Assembly (NCBI RefSeq): GCF_008704715.1
Contig: NZ_CP023689.1
Span: 3,224,001 to 3,288,000 of the forward strand
Direction: 5' to 3'
DNA length: 64,000 nucleotides
DNA from: Streptomyces chartreusis
Lineage (GTDB): Bacteria; Actinomycetota; Actinomycetes; Streptomycetales; Streptomycetaceae
Shown here: in pieces, positions 20,500-28,945 of the stretch
Layout of the letters: each line of letters opens with the position of its first letter
Position numbering within the stretch: position 1 is the stretch's first letter
Position numbers and translations under genes: made by a program
Notes under the pieces: model-generated
The model's database searches: none
What the model was told of the DNA's origin: nothing
What the model saw: the letters and a program-made list of their open reading frames with translations, nothing else

Positions 20500-21699
20500 A
20501 TGGCGGCGAGTGAGGCGGGCGGGATCGGACATGTGCGGTACACGTACCGGCTGCGTATGTCGTCCACCGCCCTGTCGGGCCTGCTCGCGGAGTGGGACCG
20601 GTGCCGTTGGGTGTGGAACGAATGCGTGGCGCGCTCCAAGAAGGCCCACATCGACGGGGAGGAGTGCGGCCCGGCCCGGTTGGATCGGATGCTGACCGAG
20701 GCCCGTGCCGTCACGCCCTGGCTGGCCGAGAGGTCCTCGGTTCCGCAACAGCAGCTCATCCGTGACTTCGGCAGGTGCCGTGCGAAGGCGCTCAAGGACA
20801 TCAAGGACGGACTGCCCGTACGGCAGCGGGCCGGAATGCCGGGATTCAAGAAGAAGAACGAGGCCGAACCCAGCCTGAACTACACGCGCCGCGGCTTCCG
20901 GCTCAGGGACGGGCGCCTGCACCTCGCGGGCTGCATCGTCGTGTCGGTGGTGTGGTCGCGGGAGCTGCCCGCCGAGCCCTCCTCGGTGCGTGTGTACCGC
21001 GACAGCGTCGGGCACTGGTACGCCTCGTTCGTCGTCCCCGCCGAAGTCCAGCTGCTCCCTGAGACCGGCGCGGTGATCGGCGTCGACTGGGGCGTGAAGG
21101 AGACCGCGACCACCACGTCGGACACCCACGATCTTCCGCACGCCGAACACGGCAAGAAGGCGAGGAAGAAGCTCTCCAGGTATGACCGGATGATGGCCCG
21201 CCGCAAGCCGAAGAAGGGCGAGCCGGCCTCCAACGGCTACCGGAAGGCGAAGAGGCTGCGGGCGAAGACGTACCAAAAGATCGCTCGACAGCGGCAGGAC
21301 ACCAGTCGCAAGTGGGCGAAGAAGGTCGTGACCGACCACGACGCCATCGCGGTGGAGGACTTTCGCCCGAAGTTCCTCGCCAAGTCCACCATGGCCCGCA
21401 AGGCCGCCGACGCCGCGATCAGCGCCACGAAGAAGGCCCTGCTGGAGATGGGCCGCAAGCATGGGCGGGACGTCCGTCTCGTAGACCCCGCGCACACCAC
21501 CATGGACTGCGCGTCGTGCGGAGCGAGAGCCAAGCACGCACTTCCTCTTTCAGAACGTACCTACACCTGCACCGCCTGCGGAGCCGTGTCCCCCAGGGAC
21601 AAGAACTCCGCCCACGTGATGCTCGTCCGGGCTGGTCTGAACCCGGCTGGTGCCGATGGCGGAAGACCTCCTGGAGCGCCGTTCCAGCAGGCTGCCTGA
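20500..21699 (+). CDS. tnpB: TnpB (IS200/IS605 OrfB) RNA-guided nuclease
   Basis: A 399-residue TnpB with no adjacent tnpA (IS1341-like). The split RuvC site is intact: Asp196 in GVDWGVKE, Glu286 in AVEDF and Asp367 in RDKNSA, close to the spacing I recall for ISDra2 TnpB (191/278/361). A zinc ribbon (CASCGA ... CTACG) lies between the last two. ATG 20500 follows GGAGGGGGG; the longer frame to 20386 is probably not used. Such proteins cleave DNA beside a transposon-associated motif using an omega RNA from the element's 3' end. It sits between dctA and its presumptive sensor kinase. Confidence 0.92.
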   Translation: MAASEAGGIGHVRYTYRLRMSSTALSGLLAEWDRCRWVWNECVARSKKAHIDGEECGPARLDRMLTEARAVTPWLAERSSVPQQQLIRDFGRCRAKALKDIKDGLPVRQRAGMPGFKKKNEAEPSLNYTRRGFRLRDGRLHLAGCIVVSVVWSRELPAEPSSVRVYRDSVGHWYASFVVPAEVQLLPETGAVIGVDWGVKETATTTSDTHDLPHAEHGKKARKKLSRYDRMMARRKPKKGEPASNGYRKAKRLRAKTYQKIARQRQDTSRKWAKKVVTDHDAIAVEDFRPKFLAKSTMARKAADAAISATKKALLEMGRKHGRDVRLVDPAHTTMDCASCGARAKHALPLSERTYTCTACGAVSPRDKNSAHVMLVRAGLNPAGADGGRPPGAPFQQAA

Positions 21700-21735
21700 G
21701 CCAGGAATCCCCTCGTTCGTCGGGGGAGCAGTCAA
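21640..21735 (+). ncRNA. Putative omega RNA 3' portion of the TnpB element
   Basis: Overlaps the tnpB 3' end. Visible stems are CTGGA...TCCAG (about 21671-21686) and the terminal CCCC/GGGG stem-loop (21708-21727), ending GTCAA. In TnpB systems the scaffold ends at the right end and the guide is the next ~16-20 bases of flanking DNA, here beginning AATCAGCC at 21736. The 5' boundary is a guess. Confidence 0.4.
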
Positions 21736-21743
21736 AATCAGCC

Positions 21744-23516
21744 ATGGGGCAGACTGACGACATGCGTATCCCCGTCCCGAGACCCCGCAGCCTGGCGGCT
21801 CAGCTCTTTGCCATGCAGGCTGTGCTGATAGCGGTGCTCGTCGCCGGGTACGCGGTGTTCACCTACCTCAGTGACACCGGGCAGGCCGAGGACGCCGCCG
21901 GGCGTCAGGCCAAGGCCGTGGCCCAGTCGATCGCCGACGCCCCGTCCGTGCGGGAGGCGATCCGCACCCCCGACCCGACGGCCGAACTGCAGCCGTACGC
22001 GCTGCGTGTCCAGCACGACGCCGAGGTCGACTTCGTCACGATCATGAACACCAAGGGCATCCGCTGGACGCACCCCGACGAGGAGCAGATCGGCCAGCAC
22101 TTCCGCGGCCACACCGAGCGCGCCCTGCGCGGGGAGCCGTTCACCGAGACGTACACCGGCACGCTCGGGCCGTCCGTGCGGGCGGTCGTGCCGATCTACG
22201 ACGGGGGTCGGGATCCGGCCCACATCGTGGGGCTGGTCAGCGCGGGCATCCGCGTCGAGGCCATCAGCGCACGGGTGCAGGACCAGCTGACGGCCCTGAT
22301 CGGGGTGGCGGCGGGCGCGCTCACGCTGGGCGCGATCGGCACGTACGTCATCAACGCCCGGCTGCGCAGGCACACCCATGGCATGAACGCGGCCGAGCTG
22401 AGCCGGATGCACGACTACCACCAGGCGGCGTTGCACGCGGTGCGTGAGGGGCTGCTGATGCTGGACGGGCAGTTCCGGGTGGCGTTGATCAACGACGGCG
22501 GGCGGGAGCTGCTCGGCGTGGCCGGTGACGTGGTGGGGCGGTCGGTCGCGGAGCTCGGGCTGCCGGCCCCGCTGACCGGGGCGCTGCTGGCGTCCGGGCC
22601 CCGGGTGGACGAGGTGTATCTGACGGCGGAGCGGGTGCTGGTGGTGAACACCTCGCCGGTGTCGGGCGGTGAGCGGCGCGGCACGGTGGTGACGTTGCGG
22701 GACGTCACCGAACTCCAGTCCCTGATGGGCGAGCTGGACTCCGAGCGGGGCTTCACCCAGGCGCTGCGGTCCCAGGCGCACGAGGCGGCGAACCGGCTCC
22801 ACACGGTGGTCTCGCTGATCGAACTGGGCCGTGCCGAGGAGGCGGTGGAGTTCGCGACCGCCGAGCTGGAGCTGGCGCAGGCGCTGACCGACCAGGTCGT
22901 CGCCGCGGTCAGCGAGCCTGTGCTGGCGGCGCTGCTGCTGGGCAAGACGGCACAGGCCAACGAGCGGGGCGTGGAGCTCGTCGTGTCGGAGGACAGCCGG
23001 CTCGACGACGGTCTGCTGCCGGACACCCTGCCCGCCCGGGACCTGGTGACCATACTGGGCAACCTGATCGACAACGCGGTGGACGCGGCACAGGGAAGCG
23101 TGGGGGCACGGGTGACGGTGACGGCGTACGCCGAGGGCGGCGAACTGGTGCTCCGGGTGTCGGACACCGGCGCCGGGGTGGATCCCGCGCTCGGTGAGAC
23201 GGTGTTCCAGCGCGGGTTCTCCACGAAGCCGGCCGGGCCGGGCGGCCGGGGGCTGGGGCTGGCGCTGGTCCGGCAGGCCGTGAGCCGGCACCAGGGTGTG
23301 CTGGCGGTGGCGGAGGCCGACGGCGGCGGGGCGGTGTTCGAGGTGCGGATGCCGTTGGTGGACGGGGCGGGCGGGAGCGCCACAGAGGGCACGGCATCAA
23401 GCTCGGGCTCGGGCGAGCGCACCGGCTCGGGTGGCGGCTCCGCTTCCCTCGACGGCTCCGGGCCCGCGGACAGCGCCGCCTCCCAGGGCGCGGCGGTTTC
23501 GAGAGGTGACGTATGA
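21744..23516 (+). CDS. DcuS/CitA-type sensor histidine kinase
   Basis: A 590-residue membrane kinase: TM1 about 20-42, an extracytoplasmic single-Cache-type domain about 45-180, TM2 about 183-206, a PAS domain about 222-330, a SpoOB-like phosphoacceptor helix with His346 in RSQAHEAANRLHT, then the ATPase domain with GNLIDNAVDAA and GRGLGLALV. A Ser/Gly-rich low-complexity tail covers the last ~50 residues. It probably senses C4-dicarboxylates or citrate and, with the next gene, controls dctA. ATG 21744 is used; ATG 21762 (MRIPVPRP) is an alternative and neither has an ideal site. The TnpB element ends just upstream. Confidence 0.88.
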   Translation: MGQTDDMRIPVPRPRSLAAQLFAMQAVLIAVLVAGYAVFTYLSDTGQAEDAAGRQAKAVAQSIADAPSVREAIRTPDPTAELQPYALRVQHDAEVDFVTIMNTKGIRWTHPDEEQIGQHFRGHTERALRGEPFTETYTGTLGPSVRAVVPIYDGGRDPAHIVGLVSAGIRVEAISARVQDQLTALIGVAAGALTLGAIGTYVINARLRRHTHGMNAAELSRMHDYHQAALHAVREGLLMLDGQFRVALINDGGRELLGVAGDVVGRSVAELGLPAPLTGALLASGPRVDEVYLTAERVLVVNTSPVSGGERRGTVVTLRDVTELQSLMGELDSERGFTQALRSQAHEAANRLHTVVSLIELGRAEEAVEFATAELELAQALTDQVVAAVSEPVLAALLLGKTAQANERGVELVVSEDSRLDDGLLPDTLPARDLVTILGNLIDNAVDAAQGSVGARVTVTAYAEGGELVLRVSDTGAGVDPALGETVFQRGFSTKPAGPGGRGLGLALVRQAVSRHQGVLAVAEADGGGAVFEVRMPLVDGAGGSATEGTASSSGSGERTGSGGGSASLDGSGPADSAASQGAAVSRGDV

Positions 23517-24205
23517 CGGCGGCGGCCGAGCAGGCGATTCGCGTCCTGGTCGTGGAGGACGACCCGGTGGCGGCGGACGCGCACATGATGTACGTCGGGC
23601 GGGTGCCGGGGTTCGTCGCGGTCGGCAAGGCGCACACCGGTGCGGAGGCGCGCCGCGCGCTGGAGCGGACGCCGGTGGACCTGCTGCTGCTCGACCTGCA
23701 CCTGCCGGATGTGCACGGGCTGCAACTGGCGCGCTCGCTCAGGGCGGCGGGGCATCACGCGGACGTGATCGCGGTGACGTCGGCACGCGATCTGGCGGTG
23801 GTGCGCGAGGGGGTGTCGCTGGGGGTCGTGCAGTACGTGCTGAAGCCCTTCACGTTCGCCACACTGCGGGACCGGCTGGTGCGCTATGCCGAGTTCCACG
23901 CGGCCGTCGGCGAGGCGAGCGGGCAGGACGAGGTCGACCGGGCGCTGGGCGCGCTGCGTGCGCCGGGGCCGGCGGCGCTGCCGAAGGGGCTGAGCGCGCC
24001 GACGCTGGAGCGGGTGACCGGCGCGGTGCGGGACGCCGGCGAGGGGCTGACGGCGGCGGGGGTCGCCGAGGCGGTGGGGATCTCCCGGATCACGGCCCGG
24101 CGGTATCTGGAGCATCTGGTGGAGGCGGGCCGGGCCGAACGCAAGCCGGTCTACGGGCAGGTGGGGCGACCGGAGCTGGTGTACCGGTGGGTGCCGGGCC
24201 GTTAG
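23513..24205 (+). CDS. DcuR/CitB-type response regulator
   Basis: A 230-residue regulator overlapping the kinase stop by ATGA. The receiver domain has acidic pair EDD at 15-17, phosphoacceptor Asp61 in LLLLDLHLPD and Lys in VLKPF. The C-terminus is an HTH of the CitB/DcuR type (VAEAVGISRITARRYLEHLVEAG). It is predicted to activate dicarboxylate uptake, with dctA as the likely target. Confidence 0.9.
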   Translation: MTAAAEQAIRVLVVEDDPVAADAHMMYVGRVPGFVAVGKAHTGAEARRALERTPVDLLLLDLHLPDVHGLQLARSLRAAGHHADVIAVTSARDLAVVREGVSLGVVQYVLKPFTFATLRDRLVRYAEFHAAVGEASGQDEVDRALGALRAPGPAALPKGLSAPTLERVTGAVRDAGEGLTAAGVAEAVGISRITARRYLEHLVEAGRAERKPVYGQVGRPELVYRWVPGR

Positions 24206-24251
24206 GCGCAGCGGACGGGTTGAGCACCTGGCCGGCGAGACGTCCAACACC

Positions 24252-24299
24252 CAATCCTTCGCACAAGGATTGACCTGACTAGACCACTCAACCTACGTT
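24252..24299 (+). promoter_or_regulatory. ABC transporter promoter with DasR-like box and inverted repeat
   Basis: TTGACC (24270-24275), an 18-base spacer and TACGTT (24294-24299). Between them, 24273-24288 reads ACCTGACTAGACCACT, matching 13 of 16 positions of the DasR operator I recall (ACTGGTCTAGACCACT). Just upstream is a perfect inverted repeat CAATCCTT-cgcac-AAGGATTG (24252-24272) touching the -35 box. Both look like operators. Confidence 0.6.
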
Positions 24300-24348
24300 C
24301 ACCGGGCAGCCATCCCCGCGCCACGACGAAGTGCGCTTGCAGGAGGTC

Positions 24349-25725
24349 ATGCCCGTGCGCCCCACCGCCTCCCTCCCCACACTCCTCGCCCTCACTCTCG
24401 CCGCCGCCGGCACGCTCACCGCGTGCGGCGGCGGTTCCGGCAGTGACCCGGACACCGTCAAGGTCTCCTACAAACAGTCCATGGACAACTCCATCAAGGT
24501 GATGGACACGTATCTCGCGGACATCAAGAAGCAGTTCGAGAAGGCGAACCCCGGCAAGAAGGTCGAGTTCGTCCCCATCAAGGCCCCGGACTCGGAGTAC
24601 TACACCAAGCTCCAGCAGATGCTCCGCTCCCCGAAGACCGCTCCCGACCTGGTCTACGAGGACACCTTCCTCATCAACTCGGACATCACCAGCGGGTACT
24701 TGAAGCCTCTGGACAGCTACCTCGCCAAGTGGCAGGACTGGAACCAGTTCATCGACACGGCGCAGGCCGCGGCCGAGGGCGAGGACGGCAAGACGTACGG
24801 CGTCCCGGACGGCACCGACACCCGGGGGCTGTGGTTCAGCAAGGACGTCTTCAAGAAGGCCGGTCTGCCCGCCGACTGGCAGCCGAAGACCTGGAACGAC
24901 GTCCTGGAAGCCGCCCGCACCGTCAAGGAGAAGGTCCCGGGCGTCATCCCGCTCAACGTGTACACGGGCAAGCCCGTCGGTGAGGCCGCCACCATGCAGA
25001 CCTTCGAGATGCTGCTGTACGGCACGAACGACGGCACGGCGGACCCGCTGTACGACAAGTCCGCCAAGAAGTGGGTGGCCGGCAGCAAGGGCTTCAAGGA
25101 CTCCCTGTCCTTCGTCGAGACCGTCTACAAGGAGAAGCTCGGCCCGGAGGTCTCCGACGCCCTCGACCCGAACGTCGGTACCCGGATACGCGGCGAGTGG
25201 CTGCCGAAGGGCAAGCTCGGCATCGCCCTCGACGGCTCCTGGCTGCCGCAGGACTGGCTGCCGGGCAGCGGTCACGAGTGGCCGGAGTGGTCCGAGGAGC
25301 TGGGCCTTGCCGCCATGCCCACGCAGAACGGCCAGGCGCCCGGCAAGGTGAGCATGTCCGGCGGCTGGACGTGGTCCATCCCGGCCAAGGCGGGCAACCC
25401 CGACCTCGCCTTCGAGTTCATCAAGACGATGCAGACCAAGGCGAACGCGCAGAAGTGGTACATCGCCAACTCCGGCATCGCCGTACGCAAGGACGTCGCG
25501 GACGACCCGTCGTACACGGACGCCCAGCCCGGCATCAAGTTCTTCACGGACCTGGTCGCCAGCACCCACTACCGGCCCGCGTTCCCGGCGTACCCGAAGG
25601 TCTCGACCGCGGTGCAGGAGGCGATGGAGGGCGTGACGACGGGTGACATGTCGGTGGAAGACGCGGCCAAGGGGTACGACGAGGAGCTGAAGTCGGCGAC
25701 GGACGACCAGGTGATCCAGAAGTGA
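24349..25725 (+). CDS. Sugar ABC transporter solute-binding lipoprotein
   Basis: A 458-residue family 1 extracellular binding protein. It has a lipoprotein signal peptide with lipobox LTAC near residue 27 followed by a GGGSGS linker; the typical DGTDTRGLWF and GGWTWSIP segments of the family are present. ATG 24349 follows AGGAGG. It is first in an operon with two permeases; no ATPase gene is present, so it probably uses a shared ATPase such as MsiK. The DasR-like promoter box suggests amino sugars or chito-oligosaccharides, but the ligand is unproven. Confidence 0.9.
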   Translation: MPVRPTASLPTLLALTLAAAGTLTACGGGSGSDPDTVKVSYKQSMDNSIKVMDTYLADIKKQFEKANPGKKVEFVPIKAPDSEYYTKLQQMLRSPKTAPDLVYEDTFLINSDITSGYLKPLDSYLAKWQDWNQFIDTAQAAAEGEDGKTYGVPDGTDTRGLWFSKDVFKKAGLPADWQPKTWNDVLEAARTVKEKVPGVIPLNVYTGKPVGEAATMQTFEMLLYGTNDGTADPLYDKSAKKWVAGSKGFKDSLSFVETVYKEKLGPEVSDALDPNVGTRIRGEWLPKGKLGIALDGSWLPQDWLPGSGHEWPEWSEELGLAAMPTQNGQAPGKVSMSGGWTWSIPAKAGNPDLAFEFIKTMQTKANAQKWYIANSGIAVRKDVADDPSYTDAQPGIKFFTDLVASTHYRPAFPAYPKVSTAVQEAMEGVTTGDMSVEDAAKGYDEELKSATDDQVIQK

Positions 25726-25747
25726 GGGACGGCGAGGACCACCGCCC

Positions 25748-26704
25748 ATGACCGCCGAAGCACCGCACGCGGCGACGGGTCCGACGACGGGCAAGTCCCC
25801 GTCGGGCCCGCCGGCTTCCCGGCCGCCGGGCCCGCCGCCCGCCCTGCTGCACCGCAGCCTCGCCCGGGCCCTGCCCGTCTCCCCCGCCGTCGTCCTGCTG
25901 CTCCTCTTCCTCGCCGGCCCCATCGCCTACTGCGCCTTCATCGCGTTCACCGACCTCCAGCTCACCGGCCAGGCCGAGGAGTCGTTCGTCGGGTTCGACA
26001 ACTTCCGTACGGCCTTCGGTGACGAGGCGTTCCTCAACGCGGTCTGGATGACCCTCGTCTTCACCGTCATCTCGGCCCTGATCGGCCAGAACACCCTGGG
26101 CCTGGCCCTGGCCGCGCTGATGCAGCGCGCGTCGAAGCCGGTCCGCACCCTGGTGGGCGGCATCGTCGTCACGGCGTGGGTGCTGCCGGAGGTCGTCGCA
26201 GGGTTCCTGCTGTACGCCTTCTTCCGTCGCGAGGGCACTCTGAACGCGATCCTGGAGTGGCTCCGGCTGCCCACCCAGAACTGGCTGTTCACGCTGCCGA
26301 TCCTGGCAGTGTCCTTCGCGAACGTGTGGCGGGGCACGGCGTTCTCGATGCTGGTCTACTCGGCGGCCCTGAACGAGATCCCCAAGGAGATCACCGAGGC
26401 GGCGCAGGTCGACGGCGCCGGCGGCTGGCGCCGGATGTGGCACATCACGCTCCCGATGATCCGCCGTTCCATCGGCACCAACCTGATGCTCATCACTCTT
26501 CAGACGCTGTCCGTCTTCGGGCTGATCTGGGTGATGACGAGGGGCGGCCCGGGCGGCAAGAGCCAGACCCTGCCGCTGTTCATGTACGAGGAGGCGTTCC
26601 AGAAGAGCATGATCGGCTACGGCACCGCGGTCGCCCTGCTGCTCCTGGTGGTGGGCTCGCTGTTCTCGGTGGTCTACCTGCGTCTGCTGCGGACGGAGGT
26701 CTGA
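25748..26704 (+). CDS. Sugar ABC transporter permease, MalF-like
   Basis: A 318-residue inner-membrane permease with six predicted helices after a Pro/Gly-rich cytoplasmic leader of ~35 residues. The EAA loop is ITEAAQVDGAGGWRRMWHIT LPM, which contacts the ATPase. It starts 22 bases after the binding-protein stop and ends 5 bases before the second permease. Forms the translocation pore with the next gene. Confidence 0.92.
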   Translation: MTAEAPHAATGPTTGKSPSGPPASRPPGPPPALLHRSLARALPVSPAVVLLLLFLAGPIAYCAFIAFTDLQLTGQAEESFVGFDNFRTAFGDEAFLNAVWMTLVFTVISALIGQNTLGLALAALMQRASKPVRTLVGGIVVTAWVLPEVVAGFLLYAFFRREGTLNAILEWLRLPTQNWLFTLPILAVSFANVWRGTAFSMLVYSAALNEIPKEITEAAQVDGAGGWRRMWHITLPMIRRSIGTNLMLITLQTLSVFGLIWVMTRGGPGGKSQTLPLFMYEEAFQKSMIGYGTAVALLLLVVGSLFSVVYLRLLRTEV

Positions 26705-26709
26705 CGCGC

Positions 26710-27549
26710 ATGGCCCGTTCCCTCGCAACCCGCCGGAGCTCGCACCGCCTGGCCGCCGACGCCGGTCTGCTGGTGGTGGCCGCGGCGTTCGTGCTGCCGC
26801 TCGTGTGGGTGGTGCTGTCGTCCCTGGACACCGGCGCCGACCTCCGGGTGAAGGTCCCGGACGGCATCACGCTGGACAACTTCGACGCGGTCCTGACCCC
26901 GGAGATCACGTTCACCCCGTTGCTCAACAGCCTGCTGCTGTGCGGCGGCGGGACGGCCCTGACGGTGGTGTGCGCGGCGCTCGCCGCCTACCCGCTGTCC
27001 CGGTTCCGCTCGCGCTTCAACCGCCCGTTCCTGCTGACGATCCTGTTCGCGACGAGCCTGCCCATCACGGCGATCATGGTTCCGGTGTACGCCCTGTTCG
27101 TGCGGGTGAACCTGATCGACACCATGCAGGGCACGATCTTCTTCTTCGCCGCCTCCCAACTGCCGTTCGCCATCTGGCTGATGAAGAACTTCATGGACGG
27201 GGTGCCGAAGGAGCTGGAGGAGGCGGCCTGGACGGACGGCGCGTCCTCGCTCCAGTCGCTGGTGCGGATCGTGCTGCCCCTCATGGGCCCCGGAGTGGCC
27301 GTGGTGACGGTCTTCTCCTTCGTCATGATGTGGGGCAACTTCTTCGTCCCGTTCATGCTCCTGCTGACGCCGGACCAGATGCCGGCGTCCGTGAGCATCA
27401 ACGACTTCTTCGGCAACCGCGGGATGGTGGCGTACGGCCAGCTCGCGGCGTTCTCCATCGTCTACTCGACGCCGGTGATCCTGTTGTACGTGCTGATCTC
27501 ACGCCGGCTGGGCAGCGGCTTCGCGCTGGGCGGCGCGGTCAAGGGGTGA
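26710..27549 (+). CDS. Sugar ABC transporter permease, MalG-like
   Basis: A 279-residue permease with six helices and EAA loop EEAAWTDGASSLQSLVRIVL. ATG 26710 lies 5 bases after the first permease stop; the open frame further upstream is a shadow of that gene. The last 11 bases overlap the 3' end of the convergent flavin-enzyme gene, leaving no room for a separate terminator. Confidence 0.92.
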   Translation: MARSLATRRSSHRLAADAGLLVVAAAFVLPLVWVVLSSLDTGADLRVKVPDGITLDNFDAVLTPEITFTPLLNSLLLCGGGTALTVVCAALAAYPLSRFRSRFNRPFLLTILFATSLPITAIMVPVYALFVRVNLIDTMQGTIFFFAASQLPFAIWLMKNFMDGVPKELEEAAWTDGASSLQSLVRIVLPLMGPGVAVVTVFSFVMMWGNFFVPFMLLLTPDQMPASVSINDFFGNRGMVAYGQLAAFSIVYSTPVILLYVLISRRLGSGFALGGAVKG

Positions 27550-27985
27550 CGTCGGGCAGCACTCCCGCCCGGAACGCCTCCACGCCCACGACCCGGCGCA
27601 CCCGCACCGGCTCGATCAGCAGCATCACGCGCCGCTCCCCCGGCAGCAGCCAGGGGTAGCGGTCCTGCCCGATGTACTTCTGCGCGAGCCGGTCCATCGC
27701 CCGTTCCGCCACGTCGCCCTCCACGAACCGGACGACCCGCCCCCGGATCTCGGCGCGGTCGTAGGGGTTCTCCGGGTCGTGGTGGGACAGGGAAACGTTG
27801 GGATTGAGCCGCAGGTTGTCCACCTTCACCCGCCCCATGGACGTGTTGACCATGACGTACTCGTCTTCGATGTCCGCCCACATGGGCGAAACCTGCGGCA
27901 TCCCGTCGGGGTCCACGGTCGCGAGGTGCCAGAAGTTCGGCGCGAGGAGACGCTCGCGAATATGCCCGTTGAGCTTGCCGTTCAC
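27539..27985 (-). CDS. PPOX-class flavin/F420-dependent oxidoreductase
   Basis: A 148-residue split-barrel protein. FWHLATVDPDGMPQVSPMW is the conserved N-terminal strand pair, and NPNVSLSHHDPENP and YIGQDRYPWLLPGERR are typical of actinobacterial F420-type members. The start is GTG 27985 with GGAAGGTGG upstream. It probably reduces small molecules with F420H2 or binds a flavin or biliverdin; no substrate can be given. It overlaps the permease gene tail to tail by 11 bases. Confidence 0.85.
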   Translation of the reverse strand: MNGKLNGHIRERLLAPNFWHLATVDPDGMPQVSPMWADIEDEYVMVNTSMGRVKVDNLRLNPNVSLSHHDPENPYDRAEIRGRVVRFVEGDVAERAMDRLAQKYIGQDRYPWLLPGERRVMLLIEPVRVRRVVGVEAFRAGVLPDVTP

Positions 27986-28171
27986 CGGTGGTCACCACCT
28001 TCCGGGGCCGCCACGGTGACGCCCCGGCGCCATCCTGATCGCCGCCCCACGTCACCGACAGACGATCTTCGGCCAGCGGCGAACCCGTCAGTAGCCGTAG
28101 CTTCCTACAATCCGTGATCCTGGCCGAACAGACCGTAGTCACCCCATCTCGGCGGGCCTACGTTGTGGCGC

Positions 28172-28909
28172 GTGCGTCGACCCCCAGCCCAACCGAACCA
28201 GCCCTACAACCGCTCCAGCCACCGCAATCCGCCCACTCCCCCGTTCAACGCCCCTGCCGCCCGCAGACTCCGCGCGGCCCTGAGCATGGGCCCCGGACAT
28301 GTCGCCTACGGCATGCGCGTCTCGTACGGCCTGCCCTATGTCACCGAGGACCTCGTCATCGCCTGGGAACGCGAACTCGCGGCTCCCACCAGCAACGAGC
28401 TGACCGCCCTGGCGGGCGTGCTGTGGTGCTCGCCCGGTGAACTGCTCGGCAAGCCCCGGACGCTGCGCGAGCACCGCATCGCCCGCGGTCTGGCGCCGGA
28501 GGACGTGGCCCGTGCCGTCGGGCACGAGGTGCAGGCGTATCTGCGGATGGAGGAGAACGACGACTGGCGCGGCACGGACCGCCAGTCCGCCGCCCTAGCC
28601 GAGATCCTCGGTCTGACGATCCCCGACTTCATCACCGTCACCGGCCGCGAGGCCCGCCTCGCCGATCTGCTGCGCAGCGCGGTGACGACGCGCTGGCAGG
28701 CGTATGTGCGCCCGGTCGGCAAGATGGTGCCGCTGGACCGGCGCCTGCTGGAGATCACGCTCCAGGAACTGCACCAGCACTACCAGGGCCAGATGACCGC
28801 CACCCTCAGCTGGGGCGGCGGCAGCGGTGACTCCAGCGCGGCCGGCCGTGAGTTCATGGACGGGATCGTGGAGCGCTTCTGGACGATGGTCCAGGAGAAC
28901 AGCCCCTGA
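28172..28909 (+). CDS. XRE-type helix-turn-helix DNA-binding protein
   Basis: About 245 residues. A Pro-rich N-terminus precedes two HTH-like segments: residues around 40-90 (MRVSYGLPYVTEDLVIAWE) and LREHRIARGLAPEDVARAVG near 100-125. The C-terminal half (VTTRWQAYVRPVGKMVPL) is unassigned. I place the start at GTG 28172 because TACGTT (28159-28164) lies 7 bases upstream, indicating a leaderless mRNA; a TTG at 28163 is in frame. Its target is unknown. It is convergent with pfkA. Confidence 0.75.
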   Translation: MRRPPAQPNQPYNRSSHRNPPTPPFNAPAARRLRAALSMGPGHVAYGMRVSYGLPYVTEDLVIAWERELAAPTSNELTALAGVLWCSPGELLGKPRTLREHRIARGLAPEDVARAVGHEVQAYLRMEENDDWRGTDRQSAALAEILGLTIPDFITVTGREARLADLLRSAVTTRWQAYVRPVGKMVPLDRRLLEITLQELHQHYQGQMTATLSWGGGSGDSSAAGREFMDGIVERFWTMVQENSP

Positions 28910-28945
28910 CTCCGGTGGCCGTTCGCCGGTGGGCGGGGCCTGTGA

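Larger units (their letters stand above)
20500..21735 (+). mobile_element. IS605/IS1341-like element (tnpB only), left end unresolved
   Basis: The right end is placed at 21735 because the stem-loop (CCCC ... GGGG, 21708-21727) followed by GGAGCAGTCAA matches the form of streptomycete IS605-type right ends I remember (GGAGGATGTCAA). The left end lies somewhere in 20182-20499; I could not locate it or the TAM. The coordinates given start at tnpB and therefore understate the element. Bases 20182-20499 otherwise hold the dctA upstream region. Confidence 0.55.
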
